Below are positions 52,683-64,000 of a DNA stretch of 64,000 nt, one piece after another. The notes beneath the pieces are model-generated. The model saw only the letters and a list, made by a program, of their open reading frames with translations, searched no databases and had not been told where the DNA came from. Where the stretch lies: NCBI RefSeq assembly GCF_900496995.4, contig NC_044029.1, forward strand, positions 17,050,001-17,114,000, in the 5' to 3' direction. The translations under genes and the position numbers were made by a program. Position 1 is the stretch's first letter; each line of letters opens with the position of its first letter. The DNA comes from Aquila chrysaetos chrysaetos (Eukaryota > Chordata > Aves > Accipitriformes > Accipitridae).

Positions 52683-55600
52683 CTTCAACAACAAGAGACA
52701 AGTTTTAGAGAAAAAAAAAAATTGGAAAAGCAATTCTTTTATGACTTTGGATATGAGTATTCTTAGTCCAAATGGTAATTATTCCACAGAGGCTCAACAT
52801 ACAGTAATTAGCTGTACAGCAATAGAAAGGATTAACATGTTAGGCAAATCAAACAGAGCACTTGGACTGAATGGTTAAATCAACACACCCAAAGACACTT
52901 GTGTCCTTTCTTTTGCCAATTGTTTTCATTCAAATATTTATCAGCAGTATGTAAAACAGCTCAGCTCATTTTATGGCTTGATTTGCTCATGTCAATGCTA
53001 TGCAATACTGTTAAGAATACAGTTGCAATTTTCATGAAATATTACTTAGGGCACAAATGAGTATTTCTGAACAAATGAAGAACATACATGAAAATAGCAG
53101 CATGTACTAACAAGTAACACCAACAATCTCGTGTGTCCCAACAACGTAAGAGCATCCCTGCATTCCAACACGACAGATGGCATGTTACGCACAGGGTCAC
53201 CAACTATTACCCAAAACACCAGAAGTAACTCCCTAGTTATACAATGTCACACCAAATTCATGTTTTTTCCATGGGGAAGGCCCTATTAGATTTTTCAACT
53301 GCTGGTTTTATGAGCTCACTACAGATTTTACATGCAGCAGTAAAACCAATCCCTGGAGTTGGATTTTATCCAAACAAACATTTGTTCCCAACCCGTATTC
53401 CTGCAGCAAACGAGCGTTATAAATACACTCCGGTTTCTACCACTAGCACAAATGCCATATATAGTACGAAAAGAGTTTCAGCTCTCAGCTTTAATGATTT
53501 TAAAACTTCACTTAGCAAGGGAGAAGCTCTTAAGAAGCTTGAAGCTTTCAGGGTACATCTGATCACAGGAATATACATTCACTGTATGGACAAACCGTCA
53601 AGTCACAGTGTTCCAGTCTGTCCTCACAAGCACATCTCAGCCGAGCTTATCCCAAGAAAGGATTTCCCTGACTTCAGCGGCCAGTCCTGTATCACAGTCT
53701 TTGGGACACCACTCAGCACGCACCTTTGCGGGAACTTCAGTTTGCCAGAAATGACCCCAAAGATGAGCACATCTGGTGTGGAACTATAAGTTTCCATTTG
53801 CCAGAAATAATTTGGAGAGCTTTTTCTCTCTCCTAATTTAAAACCAGCTAGTTTTAGCTCTTTGGGGCTTACTTTTGCTTTTCCTATATGGCATTTTACT
53901 AAATGACATGCTGGAGTGGACTTTTTTCCCATAGCTATAAAAAGAAAGGTGTGGTCTGAATGGCGAACTGGAAGCCAGAAACCTTGAATTCTGATCTGGG
54001 CTCAGATACTGATTTGCTGCATAACACAGAGAATATACCTTTATTTATTTATATTCCTCAGATCAGGAAACTGAGGTAAAAAGGAATACCAGTAAAACAC
54101 AACTCTGCTATTAGTTCCTTGAGCCCAACTCTAAGACTGTGTAAGCATCTTGCGCAGTTGCCAGACCCCACCTAGTCTATTACAAAATACCAAATTACTA
54201 AATGTTGTCAGAATTCAAGTCTCTATTCTCACTAGAGAAATTAAGCTTTCTTGCCCTTCTATTTTTCATCTTCCCCCTCCCCCAAACTGCCATAATAATG
54301 ACAAATACAGCTTCATCTAAACTGCTCACTTCATCTCCCCAGAGGCTCTTACAGCTTTGTAGTGTTCTATTCGGGGGCAAATGAATAGTTATAAAACAAA
54401 GCAGGCATGGTGGGGGGGCGAGGGGGAAGTAGTAATTTTTTCTCTGAAATAGAAGTAAATGTTATTGCTGTATTCATGCTTAAAATGAATACCAAAAGCA
54501 ACAACCCACAGTCAGAGTCTGGAAATACAGGCACTCTAAATGTTGACTTCAAATAATGTTGTGGGAATGGAGAATGGACAGAGACAACCTTAGCAGTGGA
54601 TACGGAAGGGACAGGGAACAGCCTGCAGGCCTCTGGCCATAAAGGTCTGACAGAGCATTTGCCATTTATATAGCTGATTTCAAGAAACCGGGCTTTAACT
54701 TGGAATGTTCCTGGTCTGTATAGCCGCAGACAAGCCCTTTCACATGGATACCAGCAAGACTCGTCTGAGACACGAGCATATTGTGCAGTTCATACGTCTC
54801 TGATCTGTTAACAGTATTGATACTGAACTTCCAATAATGGGCACTTCAGTTTTAATATTTATCATTATTCCACTGCTGATTGTTCAAGCAGGTACCTCTC
54901 TCACCTACCCTGTTGGACTTGATTGTCACCATGATTACTGAAGTCATCCACAACATCCATTATCATCAAGAGAAAACACTAACCAGAAAAGAGGAAAACA
55001 CTTACCACCTTTCCTATGCTCAAACCTCAACCTTTGTTTAAAAAACAACACCACCACCCCCCTCCAAAACCCCACTTCACATCAACTTCTGTGCACCTCA
55101 AGAGATTTAATTTTGCAAAAAGGACTTTTAAGGACTGTAGATGACAGAAAGAACCTATTGCCTTTAATGGCATAGGGTAAGTTCACAAGGCTGACAGCTA
55201 GAAAACAACCTGTAGGATTAAAAAAATAAAAGTGAGAGAGAGAAAACTTGGTAAACAAATTAGTAAGTATGAACAGACAGCAAGTAACTTTCTCCTTTTT
55301 TCATATAGGAGAGTTTTCATATACATTTCTGTTCTCCCAAGAAGACGTTCTCCCAAGAATGAGAGTCTTCTCAGGTGTGGCCCCGGTACAGAGCTGTGGG
55401 TCACTGGGCATCACTGGGGGAGCTGTCATTCCCTCGGTTAAGTTAGACATGATTCCCTACTTGAACATACCACTGGAATTTCCACCTTCTTGCATCAGCC
55501 CTAGAGGCCAGGCAATTTTGGTAAAGTTTAATTAAGCACACAGAAAACATGGAGCCCTGTTTACACAAAAGCTGAGATAACCTCCTGTAGCATACTGCCA

Positions 55601-58600
55601 ACAAATGCAGCTATAACTCATAACTTCTAAACAACCAAAGCCTGTGCCTCAACTAATTTTAACAGTATGTAGATTATGCAAAACTATGAACTGAATACAA
55701 AAAAGGAATACTAGGATTAAAACATTAAAGAACAGACCCAAATCATTCAAGAAAAATGCTATACACAATAGACAGAAACACTGTTTACTTCAATCATCAT
55801 TTTCACCCCAGTCTACCATCCTTGACCATCAAGACCACAGACAGTGAACCGTGGAAGATACCTGTCAAAGGAAAGGAATCATAACCCTGTCCCATTGGAA
55901 ACCTAAGCCCAAGATCTTAATGAATGAATCTGCAGATATCCTTCCACTCCCAAACAAAAGCTCAAAACACTCCAACTGCCCCAATGCATTGAAGCACGTT
56001 ACTTCAACCAAGCAAAAGCTCCTTGCTAGCTAGACACCACTGCCTATAGAAAAAATCACATTGCTGTCACACAGACTGCAGAGACAGTAAATCCCACATC
56101 ACTGCTGTCAGGAGAAAGCCAATGAAGGAATACCTCACTGAGTTCATTATGAACAAGAAAACCTCAGCCCACTATGATTCACTGGGTCAGCTGCTCTCAG
56201 TGAGTATCATTAAGTAGCACACACAGATTTGAGGCACTTGTGTATTTTAATTTTCCTAATTAACCTCAACCAACATGTAAAGAGAAGCTGACAAGATGGT
56301 ATACAGTTTAGCTGAATTGCTCTCAGCATACAGCTGCACTTCACTTTCGCCGTACAGCTTTGTCTAGCCATGCTTTAAGTTAAAATACGTAAGTCTTCTT
56401 TGACCAGTGTACTTAGGTGCGTGGAGGAAGACTTGGCAAACTCATTTCCCACAGTTCTCTTATTTCCTTCTGTACTTGCCACCTCATAACAGGACCCTCT
56501 AAAAGAAAAATCCTCTGCTAACTCTGCTTAGGTCTGGCAGATCAAATTCCACTTTGTTATCTCAGCAGGTATATTTATTACCTGTAGAAGACCTTGAGTC
56601 ATCCAATACAACAGCAGAGTAACAGCAGTAACTCATCTGTACTATGCTTTACAATATGCTTGTATCACGTTGCTCTGAAATGGCCACCAAGTGCCTGAAG
56701 CCACACCTGCTCAGGGTGGGACTACTGGGGAAAGCAATTACTCCAACCTCAGCTGTTTTAAACAAAGGAGCAAGGGCATTTCAGAGGTGACATCCTGATG
56801 TTACAGCCAAGTACACCTATCATCAGTTCTTGTGACAGTTCTGCCTGGTCTGGCAAGAGGAGAAGCCACTCTGTGTCACCTGGTGGCTCACTCAGCCCAG
56901 GACAAAAGCTGCTTTTTCCACCATGGCCTTCCCGTGGCCCCCCGTCATGCTCTGCAACCAGTGGCACAGCTCCTTGGAACCAGCACACTGCTGAGGCCCG
57001 AGGGGCAGCACGCTCCAGCCAGCCAAATCATCTCTCGGCTGATTCAGACACAGCTGATTCATCTCCAGCTCTCTACAAAACGCCCAGCACACACGCCTCA
57101 CAAAATTTGTATGCTGGGAATTGTGAAACTGCCTTTCTTCAAAAGTTAGGCCTGATGATGAGTCTCCTAACCACAGATCCTTGCATATGTCACAGCAGCA
57201 GAGTGGAGTATAAGCACTGGCAGCAGAGCAGTTCTCACTACATCTTCTGTCAGCCAAGACCTAGATGTTGCTGGGCTTAACAGTGGCACTTCTGGGTGCT
57301 AGTGTGTGTTCAAAAAAGGAATTTTCTCTATAAAACAATGCACAAACATTTCAATGTTATTTAAAAAAAAAAAAAAATCAAACCTGACTTAGGTGTGACT
57401 CCTCCATCACTTAGCCAAATGATATTCTCAGTAATGGCTGCCATGTCATCACCCCTTCCTCCTCCCAGCCTAGTTAAGTGTGTTTTCCTCATTATCAGAG
57501 CTCCTGGTCTCCTTCCATTCCCTGCTTCTTATGTTATCTGCTGCTTCCTCAGCCCAGCACAGATGTGAAAGATAAAAACTAATCTCAAGGAGACAGTTGA
57601 ATACATCAGAATCCATACAGATGATATATCTGGGTCCAAAACACTACCTCTAGTCTGAGCTATTAACTTCTATGAAAAATCATACTGTCCTTCCCAACAC
57701 TTACAGCGCACACCATTGGCAACCATTTGTATTAAAGCCATTCCTCAGGTCAACCAAAGCAGCATTTCATTCTCAAATGAAATTCCTAAGCTACAGCTGC
57801 CAGTGAGAGGGGAAATGAGGCAAGTGCTTTCATTTTCCCAAGGGGAATAGCTGGTCTTTCATTAGAGCTCATGATGCAATGCCTCTTCACAGTTGAGCTT
57901 CCTCTCAACAAAAAGGGCAGAAAACGTTTTTTCTTAATCACCTCTACCCCCCATACACTTCTCATTTATTGTATTGCAGATGTTTAGAGAAGCGGCACTC
58001 TCTTTTTAACATTTATGCTCAGTGCAAAGCCCCCCCAAGACTAGCTCAGCATGAATCCTCAAGGAACACAACTAAAACTGCACAGATTACAATTAAAATG
58101 AACTGCAAATCAAGTTGTGGTCCCCAAAAAGAAGAATCACATCACATCTGGGACTTTACGAAAGTTCAAGTCTCACGGTTACTGCCAAACCCTAGTACTG
58201 CATGCAGTAAGAAAGCACTAAGCTAAGCTCAACAGCTAGCTGCTATGGGATGAGGCTGAGAAAAAGTTCCACAAACAAAAGAAAACCCCCAAACCCTGAA
58301 GCCTGTTTCCTCAGGATCCTTGCCTTGAGACAGATGCATGGCTTCCCCAAACTGCTACTATAGGCTTCTATTTGTGGAGGGATACAAGAAAGTCTCTCTC
58401 CTCTATCTAATCTCCAATTTTCACAAAACTTCTAGAAATTAGCATCTCCTGAGGAATGGGGAACCAAGCTCCTCTTAATATTTCAGCTTGACAGGCAAAG
58501 GAAAATATAGTGGACAAAAGGTTAACCTATCCCAGGAACATATTGAAGTATTTTTGTAAGAAATCTAAATAACAAAAGACCTGTGGGAGCTCAAGCCAAC

Positions 58601-58783
58601 TTTTAAGCCGTCAGTCCCTATCCCCTGCCCTCACATTTCATATTAATCCCACACATATAGTGACCTTTGATTCAGTCAGATGAATAAAGTTGCCCTGATC
58701 CTGCTGTAAATTGTGGCCAGGAATCATTTTTGAAGTAAAGCACTGAGGCTTTGACAAATGAGAAATGCAGCCTAATCTACATT

Positions 58784-58869
58784 AAAAAACAAAACAAAAC
58801 AAAAACCAAAACAAAAAAACCCCACAACCAAAACCACCAAAACCCCCCAAAACCCCCCCAAAACCCCTA
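58784..58869. repeat. A/C-rich low-complexity tract, G-quadruplex potential on minus strand
   Basis: (AAAAC)n-like sequence grades into C4-C7 tracts separated by A4. C-tracts: 58820-58823, 58843-58848, 58853-58859 and 58864-58867. The minus strand (RASSF3 sense) reads like G4T4 repeats. Confidence 0.9.
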
Positions 58870-59949
58870 AGTCTTGTTTAGTCATAAAAATTGCAGCTAA
58901 TGCATTCTACTTACATCATGTTTGCATTAAAGAAAGGATTTAACTAACAGTCCTGTCATACAACAAAAAAGCCCAGCAGAGAACACAGGAAGGAAAAACA
59001 GAGAAAGGGACTTCTCTCAGTTGTTGCTACTTCTACAAGCAAGAACACTCTCTTTCCTACACAGCCTGCCAGCACTCCCACAGGAAAGAAAGAAATTGAA
59101 CCTTGCAATTAAATTATTCTGAAACAAACAACTTGCTTCTTCCTTATCCTAACTCTTCTGAGAGCAGAGCAACTTTGGCAGCAACAGCAATTACTCCTTC
59201 CATCCCAGGGCAAGCCTGCACTCAGAAGATGCACTCTTCCTTCATTTGAAAGCCTGAGAATCACCAGGTAGAGCTACTGGTCATGTCCATCCACAGATGG
59301 TCAGTCAGAGACACCAATAGCCAGAAGGGTATGGAGAAGACCAAAAGGGGGGCAGGGTGGCCAGGGAAAAGTGTTAGCATCCAAACAGCTCCAAGCATTG
59401 CACCTTCTCACACAGCTGCACCTTGAAATGTTTGTGTCCTCCTGAATGGGGTGAGGTTGCTCTCTGGGTCAGGGAAAGGGGAATTTTCTGACAGGATGAA
59501 TGTGGGCAGAATAATCTCTGTATCTTCTTTAGTACCTTTTGCTTTATGCACTCAGAGCCACCCAGTTCCCATCAGTCAGTGGCACACAGGGCAAAGAAGC
59601 AGTCTCTTTTTTAGAAAAAGATTTTGTTTTTCTAAGCAGGTTTGGTTGACCTGAGTCTTAAGTGATTATCCTGACAATCAGAGCAAGTCCACGAACAGCC
59701 TGCACCATGCCCTCCTGAGGTAGAAGAGAAGCAGCACCCACCAGGTCAGGTGTATGGTGCATCCAGCCTGGTATTCTGCCTCTGACAGCAGCAAAAATAA
59801 AGGCTGTTTCGAGCAAGCGCGTGAGCCTTTTTTGCAGCCTCTCTGCTGGCATCCACAAATGTTGTAGCAGGAATTCAGAGGGCACCTCCATTCCGAGTCT
59901 GTTCAGTGGCCATTTATGGAGCTGGTGTCCATGCATGCACATAAACCCT

Positions 59950-60345
59950 TGCTGAACCTGCTGATGCTGCCCATCTCTACACCTCCTGTGGCAGCAAGTT
60001 CCTGAAATTCATGACTGCCATCTGCTTTAAGCTGATCTTCTACTAAGACAGAAGATAACTTCTGTTAAATATATTGAGTGCCCCTTAATCCTAATATGGC
60101 AGGACCTGGTGAACCCAAGTTTCACACTCAGCTTATACATCACTTTTGTGATTTTGTAAACCGTGATCACACCCCTCCTTTTTTTCTTCTCCAAAGTGAG
60201 GAGCCCTGGCCCCCTTAGTCTTTCCTGAAGTAGCGGCTCCATCCCCTCAATCATTTTAGAGAAGGACGACTAATTGCAGTAAGCCCTTCCTGAGATGTGG
60301 CAACCAGAGCTGCATGCAGAACTCAGGACATAGGTGCACCAAAGC
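59950..60345 (-). mobile_element. Ancient CR1/L3-superfamily LINE remnant
   Basis: The order of recognisable blocks follows a reversed CR1-type 3' region: CCTCCTGTGGCAGCAAGTTC, TCCCTTCCTAAT-like TGCCCCTTAATCCTAATATG, GATCACACCCCTCC, CTTCTCCAAAGTGAGGAGCC, TCAATCATTTTAGAG and TGTGGCAACCAGAGCTGCAT. It is strongly diverged and the exact subfamily is unknown. Confidence 0.55.
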
Positions 60346-63300
60346 TTAGGTGCTCTTTGTTTATTAATTTGTATGCTACAGGTTTATGAAAAATCTTTAT
60401 CTAAGATACCCATGATGCAACGTGGTCTCTCTATCAGGGGACTTCCATAGTGGTTAAAGAAATTCCTGTGCAACTACCACAGCTTATAATTTTAGCATAA
60501 TTTTACAAGGTACAGGCATTCCAGTTAATAAGTAAATACTTGCTACTTTCAGAGTATTTTCAGTTTTTCCGAAGTACCACCACACCACATGGCTTGGCAT
60601 GCTAATGAAAGCACTGAATGACAAAGGGTAAATAAAGTAAAGCATTATGGCTCCTGTCTGACCTCTCTGATATAAACAGTCAGATGTTTATATGGTGAAT
60701 ATTTTTAAGCAGCAGAGAAACAAAACAAGAACTCTAACTTCCCTTTATTCCTTTTAACAAATTATTTTCCTTCAAATAGAGGCAATATAAACACAGTTAA
60801 TGTTCAGGCATTGTGAAAGGAAGGCTAGAAAAAGCAATCTATTTGCTGGTGACATTAAGATTGCTGCTTAAGTTTTAAGTTTATCATGACCTCACCTCTG
60901 AAAACCCCTAGTTACAAACCCTGTCATACCCTATATGGCTGTACTTTAACTACTGGCGTGCAACCCAGTTTTAAAAAGCCAGTCATCTGTTTAAAGTGAA
61001 AACCAACTCCATGAAGAATAGTATCTGAGGCTTGGCATTAAGATTCTGACCCCACACAGAAACACAGCAGGTTTTATGGAAAAAAAGAAAAAGAAAAAAA
61101 AAAGTAGTATGAATCTGCATATTATGACATTTTTAAAGCAATACAGTACATGATTTAAGTAACATTTCACAGCTGTTTCAATTCTGCAAATTTCAATAAA
61201 ACTAGATGTAAGAGGCATCACAAACAGTAAATAGCCTCCTTCAGGCCTCCTCTCCAGAAAGCATATGAGTTTTGACTGCTGCCTATTTAAGCCGATAAGG
61301 GGTTTAATGAAGTAAAATGGATTACCAGCCTCTTTGTGACCTGTGCAGCAAAATCTAGCTTTTAGCAGACAGTTAAGAAACAAGCTTATACAAGATATTG
61401 TATAGAAAACTAATTAGTTTATCTTGAAAAGAAGGTTAAGTATGGTCTGGAACCTGAGCTATTAATACAGTTAGCAATCAGACAATTAAGTAATATATTA
61501 GGACCCCAGGTCATTACACCACAGTATTTGCATGTGACCCTGCAATGCAAGAATCCAACACGCTCCATCTAACGGAAGGCAGGAAGAGGTTGTTTGCAAC
61601 AACAACCCCACAGGTCTTCAAATGCAACTATCTATATTTTACATTAAAACTGGCACTGGAAACCAACCAGCTGTTCCTGGGGAAGCACAGCGCAGGAAGA
61701 ACAAGCCCCATGCCAGGCCAAGGCATGCAGTCTTCTCCCCGTGGTTACTGCTGGCACTTCTCAAGTCTGAGGCAAGCTCAGTCATGGGCCTTGTCTCAGC
61801 AGAAGCTGGGTGATGTGCTGGTTTTCGCATGTGTGTCAAACACCATTTTATCTTTAGAGTAACGTTCCCTTCCCAGGTTTGGCTGGGTAGTTCAAAGATT
61901 ATGTCATCAAATTATTTTTTAAGCCTTCTGACAAAGCCTGCCTGTATCGAGAAAAGGCAACAACTTCCTAACCAGGCTGAGTCTGCACATGGTCACAGTC
62001 CCACCAACCAAGTCATTTTTGTTTGGATTGTTCTACTTGAAAGAAAAAAACCAAACCTCTTAAAAATTGCACAGCAACAATTGTCATCTAGGAAATTTGT
62101 AATGTAATGCATTGGCTCTTCAGATATAGCGCAACCCTGCCAATTTTTCCCTTATCATGGACATGACAATGAAAACAATGTTATTCAAAAAGACGCAGTC
62201 TTCTCAAGGAAATATTGGTCATGGGGGGGGAAGTTCCTTGTTTGAGGAACATATAGTTCCCTCCAAAATTCAAGAAGTTACTGTCTCTCGGTCAGTCTGG
62301 TGCTGATCTCATATTTGAAACTTTTCTGAAGGGAAAAAGCCTTTTTCTACCACACATGCATCTCAAAACCCCACAAAATTTAGGAAGCACAACTATCTAT
62401 TTTTCAAATAAAATCTGCATTTTAAAGGCCTCAAGAGCCCGTAACAATAATCTTGGCGGGGGAGGGATAAGTTATAAGCCATCACTGGTATCTTTAGTAA
62501 AGTACACATCCTCTAAGCCAAAGTATTTTCTTAGTATGTTGAATATGATCACAATAAAACCATCATATGCATTTACAGTCAACTTATGTAACTGCTGCTC
62601 TATATACATACACATCAAATGGCAAGAGCTAAAAACTAACTCCACCTAAAACCTAATAAAGTTTTCAGTGACTGCACCTCTCCTTCAACAGAGCAAGCTA
62701 GGTTTCCACGAAATAAGCCCATAGGAAATATTTTTACACCAACACTACCTCTCTTGCTGCGCTTTGTGTAATTAATACTCTACACAGCTTCCATAGATAT
62801 ATTAAAAAAGGAACCAGTCTCTTCAAAGAGGCTTCCAAATTAGGTATTTCACGCAGTGCAGACAAAAGGAGGCACCCCTGCAGTCTAGCCTGCATGAAGG
62901 ATTTTTCTTTTTACACTCCAGAAAATTTATATCACCTAGCACATTTCATTAACAGCTGATACTGTAATGACTGCATCCTCCTGTACAGCCTTTATATTAG
63001 CATGTTTTTATTAAAAATAGGGTAGTATCCAAAAGACATTTCTGAAGCAGCACACCACAATCATTAGCTTTACCTACTACTGCCAGATCAGATCTGGCAA
63101 AAATTCAGTTCGGTATTTCAGGAAAGAAAAAAGGAGAGGGGGCAAACTAGGCAGCCATCTCAGCACCACCACCGTGTACTACTACAGCATAAACTTACAT
63201 TGACCTTAATGATAGGATTTTACCTCTCTTTTATATCCCCAGCCTTAAGAGGTCAAATGCTGAAAAATAAATACCAGAACCCTTTAGTCAATTATCTGTC

Positions 63301-64000
63301 TCAAAGCTGCAGCAAATAGGAATTTTTTAGTTCTTTCCCCACCTTCATTCAATTTTACTAGAGTTCCAGATTGAACTTACTAAAGCTTCAGAGCTCAGAT
63401 TTGATGGCTGTTCCAGTAAGAAGGAAAATGAAGAGTTTTGAAAAGGTTTGAACCGGTCTTGGATCCAGCTTTGCTGCAACTCCCTGCTTTAAATTCTTCT
63501 CATCTTGCAGATGATGAATGCAGTTGAGTGGCTTAGATGAGAAGAAACTGGCAAAGGCAGTGGGCCACTGGACCTTAGCCATTCAGCCCCATGCCACCAC
63601 CAACTAAAGCCCATGTCCTAGAGACCTCAAGCTCACACTGGTGAGGTAGTACTCAATCCTCAGATCTCTGCATTGTGAGGAAACTGACCCATTGATTCAG
63701 CAAGACTATGCCTTGAATAAACTCATCATGGTAATGATAACCTGCTTTCTGAGGGGTTTTAATCCCTTGTTTTTCTACACCCTGTTTTTGTTACTCATAC
63801 ATTTAGCTGACTACCAAGCACTTCAGCTGCAAGCAGAGCGGGACTGACAAAAGGACAAGTTTCTTCAGAACTCGTTTTTCTTTTCAGAGAACATACACAC
63901 TACTACCGTTATGAAAATGGAAAACTGCCACCAACTTATTTGAGTCAACCCTTTTTGCAAAAATACACTTGCTGCCTAGTTTCAAGTATGAATTTGTTTT

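Larger units (their letters stand above)
52683..64000 (-). other. RASSF3: RASSF3 intron 1 (continues past right edge)
   Basis: More than 11 kb of mostly AT-rich non-coding sequence. It has no CpG island and no match to the RASSF3 start exon, so that exon lies beyond 64000. It contains a degraded LINE at about 59950-60345 and A/C-rich low-complexity sequence at 58784-58869. Open frames of 181 codons (53244-53789) and 160 codons (56798-57280) have no recognisable domains. Confidence 0.75.

Noticed and set aside
56798-57280. 160-codon plus-strand open frame in RASSF3 intron 1
   Set aside because: Ser/Pro-rich, in a locally GC-richer patch, with open frames on the other strand too; no domain.

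Overview
The window is vertebrate nuclear DNA, most likely from a bird. It carries spliced genes with GT-AG introns, CpG islands at promoters, a truncated CR1 3' end, and a solo LTR of the type that is abundant in neoavian genomes. Gene order also fits: TBC1D30 - GNS - RASSF3 is the human 12q14 order, read in reverse. No bacterial, plasmid or CRISPR features were seen. I built the gene models by reading splice sites and translating; protein-family comparisons are from memory, with no database search.

Layout. (1) 1-11,690, minus strand: the 5' end of TBC1D30 (coding exons 1 and 2). The remaining exons lie beyond the left edge, and 1-9,000 is intron 2 with one CR1 fragment. (2) About 11,030-13,020: a CpG island that serves TBC1D30 and GNS head to head, with a TFEB/CLEAR-like E-box at 12,182. 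(3) 12,332-30,828, plus strand: a complete 14-exon GNS gene (lysosomal N-acetylglucosamine-6-sulfatase, 539 aa), with a solo LTR in intron 3 and a probable long 3' UTR. (4) 35,173-45,949, minus strand: a near-complete APMAP-like gene (strictosidine-synthase-like beta-propeller membrane protein), tail to tail with GNS. It is not expected here from the human gene order. Its first exon lies in a CpG island that holds a 34-bp perfect palindrome. (5) About 46,480-52,682, minus strand: the last four coding exons and 3' UTR of RASSF3 (Ras-association plus SARAH domain). The start exon is beyond the right edge, so 52,683-64,000 is RASSF3 intron 1.

The four genes do not form one pathway. GNS degrades heparan and keratan sulfate in lysosomes, TBC1D30 is a Rab GAP, RASSF3 is a Ras-effector/Hippo-type adaptor, and the APMAP family are membrane-anchored propellers with reported arylesterase activity. 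The shared features are regulatory: a divergent promoter (TBC1D30/GNS), convergent 3' ends (GNS/APMAP-like), and a tight tandem arrangement in which the APMAP-like promoter starts only a few hundred bases after the RASSF3 poly(A) region.

The observations most worth checking are the extra APMAP-like gene, its palindrome-containing first exon with a hidden or exon-split start codon, the G-quadruplex motif directly before a RASSF3 poly(A) signal, and the CLEAR-like box in the GNS promoter.
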